This document shows, piece after piece, positions 60,847-64,000 of a stretch of 64,000 nt of DNA. The stretch is from NCBI GenBank assembly GCA_963778845.1, contig CAVZVW010000007.1, positions 62,001 through 126,000 on the forward strand. Reading direction: 5' to 3'. Under the pieces are notes generated by a model. That model was not told the origin of the DNA and did no database searches. It saw nothing but the letters and a program-made list of their open reading frames with translations. The first letter of the stretch is position 1. Every line of letters starts with the position of its first letter. This DNA is from CAVZVW01 sp963778845. Its GTDB lineage: Bacteria > Actinomycetota > Actinomycetes > Actinomycetales > Kineosporiaceae. The translations under genes were made by a program, and so were the position numbers.

Positions 60847-60898
60847 CGATGGTTCCGGTAAAGACGTCGCGCCGCCGTCGCGTTCCTCTTATTGCTGA

Positions 60899-62067
60899 TT
60901 ATTGATTTGGGCACGAGTCTAGTGCAGTGAGGGCCTCGTTGATGTCGGTCACCTGCGCAGGATTCCGCCAGTTCGACGCCCGCAGACGCTTCAGGCGTCC
61001 CGGACAGCTTCCGCCACTGTCTTGGCGAGTAGCGGCGGCACCGAGTTGCCCATCTGGCACTGAGCGTCGACCGACTACCGATGATCTCGAAGTCCTCGGG
61101 GAACGTGAAGAACGGCTTGAGCTCGGGGAGCCGCAGCCGTCGGTTGTCCCAGTGAAAGGGACCAACGTTCGGACCAGGCTGCGCTTGGATGGTTGGTGAC
61201 GGGACGTTCCGGGTCGAGCTTCAGCAGGAACGACCAGTAGCGGCTGCGCCATTCGAACAGCGGTTGAGGGTGGCCGCGCTGGGCGGTGAAGTGCAGGTAG
61301 TTCTCGCCCGGAGGGACGTCGGGAAGCAGAGCTTGTACTGGCCGCCGGACGCTCCTCGGGTTCGGGCGCGGTCACAGGTCCGCGAGCGCTTCACCGGTCG
61401 TCACATGGGCAGGCCTTGACGCAATCCGGTCGAGCGTCGCTCCCATGATCCACCGCGAGTCGGGAGCGGAATGCCCGGGCAGGTTCTGGCCGGCCTCGAC
61501 ACCAACCACGAACAGGCGCGGTCGGGCTTGCGGAACGCCGTAGTCCGCGGCGTTGAGGACCTGCTCGCTATGCTCGTAGCCAGCCTCTTCGATCTCGCGG
61601 AGAAGCCGTTCGTATGCTTCCCGGCTTGCCTTGTTGTTGTACGTCAGGGCGTACACGTTCTCGAGGATGAACTTCTTGGGCCGGGCCTCGCGCAGAACGC
61701 GGGTGTAGGCCTGAAGCAAGCTTGCGTCCGGGTCAAGGCCCGCGCGCTTCCACTCGAGCCAGAATCCTGACTTCGAGAAGGGGGTGCAGGGGGGGCCGCC
61801 GACGAGCAGGTCAGGGCGCGCCTTCCCCTTCAGACCGGCGGCCCTGAGGATGTCGCGTGTCGGGACGTCCAGGATGTCCGCTCGGATCACCGGCGACGAC
61901 AGACCTGTGAAGTTCTTCTCCATCGTGTCCGCGGCGTCCTGGTGCCGTTCGACAGCGGCTCGCACGTGGTAGCCGGCCTGCTCCACCCCAAGGTCCAGGC
62001 CCCCCGCGCCGCTGAAGAGGCTCAAGGCGACGCCCGCGTCACCACCGCCGTTCCTCTTGGCTTCCAC
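60899..62067 (-). pseudogene. DNA cytosine-5 methyltransferase, frameshifted in its C-terminal third
   Basis: Intact from ATG at 62067 to a TGA at 61372: ALSLFSGAGGLDLGVEQAGY (motif I), GGPPCTPFSKSGFW (motif IV, catalytic Cys), ENVYALTYNNKASREAYERL (ENV motif) and QARPRLFVVG (motif VIII). Downstream, homologous pieces continue in other frames: APEPEERPA, GENYLHFTAQRGHPQPLFEW, LRLPELKPFFTFPEDFEIIG and MGNSVPPLLAKTVAEAVRDA (motif X). At least five single-base indels between about 61030 and 61375 separate them. The end may be the TGA at 60991 or the stop at 60899. It is cotranscribed with the nuclease upstream. Confidence 0.8.
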
Positions 62068-62131
62068 CTGCCGAGTGTGTCATCTAGAGCGAGCGCCCGG
62101 AGCGCGACTCGCCTACTCGCAAGTGCTCCTC

Positions 62132-63346
62132 CTACGGCAGAACGTCGCTGGCTTCCGAGGTCCAGCGGTCGTCCACGCGCTGTAACGCAGCGATTCGGTC
62201 TGGGTAGTCGCGGTGACGATCAAGCGACGTCGTTCGGGCGTATCTGAACTCCCAGGTGTGCGTCACCGAGTACAGGCAGGCAGCGACGACGTCGAAGTGA
62301 TCGACCGGGTAGAACCGGCTCGACGGGTCGTTCTTGCTTGTCCGAGTCTTCTGGACCTCCACCTTGACCTCGCCGCTCGCGTAAGTGTCAGGGGAGACGT
62401 TCTTGCACTCGATCAGGCGTTGATCACCCGCCCCCGCCGTGACCTCGAAGTCCGCCTTGCCGTCTTGGTCCAGCCGGTGGACGGTTGCCAGCCAGGGCAA
62501 CGTCTGTAGGACGCGTTCGAGGTGGAACTCTGCGATGCCTCCTCGGACTGCCACTTCGAGACGATGCCGGCCCTTGATGACCTCGAGGATCTCTGTGGCG
62601 GAGACGTTGAACGCCATCTCGAGTTCATGCCGGGAACCGACCGGCGTGTCGGCCGCGACGCGATGCTCCACTCCGTGCAGGGCCGCGGTGTAGCGGAGCG
62701 CTTGGTCGAGGCCCAGGCTGTAGCTGTTGCGTTCGAAGCGGGTGACCTCGAGGAAGCGGTCAGGGCGACAACCGACCCACGTCTCGAGGCCTTCAGGTGT
62801 CCTCGGGTCCGCGTTCCGGCGGCCGGCACGGTTCACGTGCGTCCGGGCGATCAGTCCGTCCCGTTGGACGGCGTCGGCGTCGGCGTCGCTCAGGTAGATC
62901 ACGCTGATACCCAGAGGCATGGGGTCGTAGAGCGACGGGTCCAGCGAGACGATCAGTCTCCGCGTGTCGTCGATTCCCAGCATCAACGTGACGTCGACAC
63001 CCGCGAGGTCCCGACCAACCACATGGTCCTCGACCCAGGATTCCTCACGGCCGTAGCGCAGCTGACCACGGGACTCCGTCACCGGGCGGTTGACCGTTGG
63101 CCGCTTGGAGATCGTTATGGGGTAGACGAGGAGGCCGACCCGCTCGAGGCTCGGGAGCTGGACGCCGAAGTAGAACGGGGCTCTGTCTGTGGGGCTTGCG
63201 TACAGTACTACCCCGCCGCTGGACTCGATGGCCTCGACCAGGAACCGGTGAGACGCCTCTCGGCCGCGGGTCTTGTACACACGCGGCACAAGACGGCCGG
63301 CGACGGTCGCTTCACTTCCCCCGACGAGCATCTCCCCGCCTGTCAC
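62132..63346 (-). CDS. PD-(D/E)XK-type restriction endonuclease partner of the cytosine methyltransferase
   Basis: 404 residues. Near the C-terminus, DGKADFEVTAGAGDQRLIECKNV gives D-(x)n-E-x-K, the PD-(D/E)XK catalytic triad, followed by EVKVEVQKTR and a helix FDVVAACLYSV. The N-terminal part (PFYFGVQLPSLERVGLLVYPIT, MLGIDDTRRLIVSLDPSLYD) is probably the DNA-recognition domain. No close family is recognised. The first start is GTG at 63346; an ATG five codons in may be used instead. The methyltransferase begins 64 bases downstream, so the two look like a type II restriction-modification pair. Confidence 0.75.
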   Translation of the reverse strand: MTGGEMLVGGSEATVAGRLVPRVYKTRGREASHRFLVEAIESSGGVVLYASPTDRAPFYFGVQLPSLERVGLLVYPITISKRPTVNRPVTESRGQLRYGREESWVEDHVVGRDLAGVDVTLMLGIDDTRRLIVSLDPSLYDPMPLGISVIYLSDADADAVQRDGLIARTHVNRAGRRNADPRTPEGLETWVGCRPDRFLEVTRFERNSYSLGLDQALRYTAALHGVEHRVAADTPVGSRHELEMAFNVSATEILEVIKGRHRLEVAVRGGIAEFHLERVLQTLPWLATVHRLDQDGKADFEVTAGAGDQRLIECKNVSPDTYASGEVKVEVQKTRTSKNDPSSRFYPVDHFDVVAACLYSVTHTWEFRYARTTSLDRHRDYPDRIAALQRVDDRWTSEASDVLP

Positions 63347-63425
63347 GCTCCTGAGCCTGCCATCGCCGGAAGGTCGAGCCAGTCAGGACGCGCTCAGTCA
63401 GGGAGCTTTCGTGCATGCTCGAAGC

Positions 63426-64000
<575 letters not shown>

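Overview
The window is high-GC DNA with dense, short-spaced genes, frequent GTG starts and ATGA overlaps. It carries GAF-ANTAR regulators, a GTP-type PEP carboxykinase, an LCP cell-wall protein, small DUF6131/DUF6458-type membrane proteins and many TetR/HxlR regulators. This points to an actinobacterium (Actinomycetes); I cannot name a genus. Most of it reads as chromosome. The last 5.5 kb, right of a tRNA-Arg, looks like an acquired defence island.

Layout. 0-7.3 kb: a TetR-controlled zinc-type oxidoreductase, a DUF429-RelA/SpoT fusion, an SRPBCC protein divergent from a flavin amine oxidase, a DUF2975/Cro-type HTH pair and a GlsB-type membrane protein. 7.9-13.4 kb: aldehyde dehydrogenase, DUF779, alcohol dehydrogenase, an AidB-like acyl-CoA dehydrogenase and a TetR, all on the plus strand. 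13.4-18.8 kb (minus): two GAF-ANTAR regulators, four small membrane proteins, a truncated haemoglobin and a DHA2-type efflux pump. 18.9-28.6 kb: pentapeptide and DUF2278 proteins, a DUF6345 protein with a possible His/Cys dyad and its partner, two membrane proteins, a frameshifted phospholipase C-like lipoprotein and a glucoamylase broken by about a dozen indels. 28.6-34.2 kb: methyltransferase, HxlR regulator, dimethylglycine dehydrogenase-like protein, shikimate dehydrogenase-like protein.

34.2-41.4 kb holds the most unusual non-defence locus. It has a secreted 1021-residue protein with one CxxCH haem motif and ten IPT/TIG repeats, followed by a secreted 971-residue internally duplicated protein. 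Each gene is followed by a hairpin terminator and then a copy of the same nested palindromic repeat. 41.5-50.3 kb: universal stress protein, penicillin acylase, GNAT, a GAF/degenerate-GGDEF protein, a LigB-type dioxygenase with a palindromic operator over its promoter, a ferredoxin reductase and an LCP protein. 50.6-58.2 kb: tRNA-Ser(GCT), pckG, a lipoprotein, and a five-gene operon with two ABC ATPases and two permeases.

58.4-64 kb: tRNA-Arg(ACG), a decayed EamA transporter fragment, a GmrSD-like DUF262/DUF1524 protein, a cytosine-5 methyltransferase with a PD-(D/E)XK nuclease, and a truncated gene containing a 120-bp hexanucleotide tract. Base composition falls here.

Two features recur. 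First, minisatellites: at four loci the last codons and stop codon of a gene are tandemly duplicated downstream. Second, clustered single-base indels (about 19.85, 23.75, 25.4-28.3, 45.44, 59.93, 61.0-61.4 and 63.6-63.9 kb). Protein-level conservation resumes in another frame at each one, so many may be sequence errors rather than true pseudogenes.
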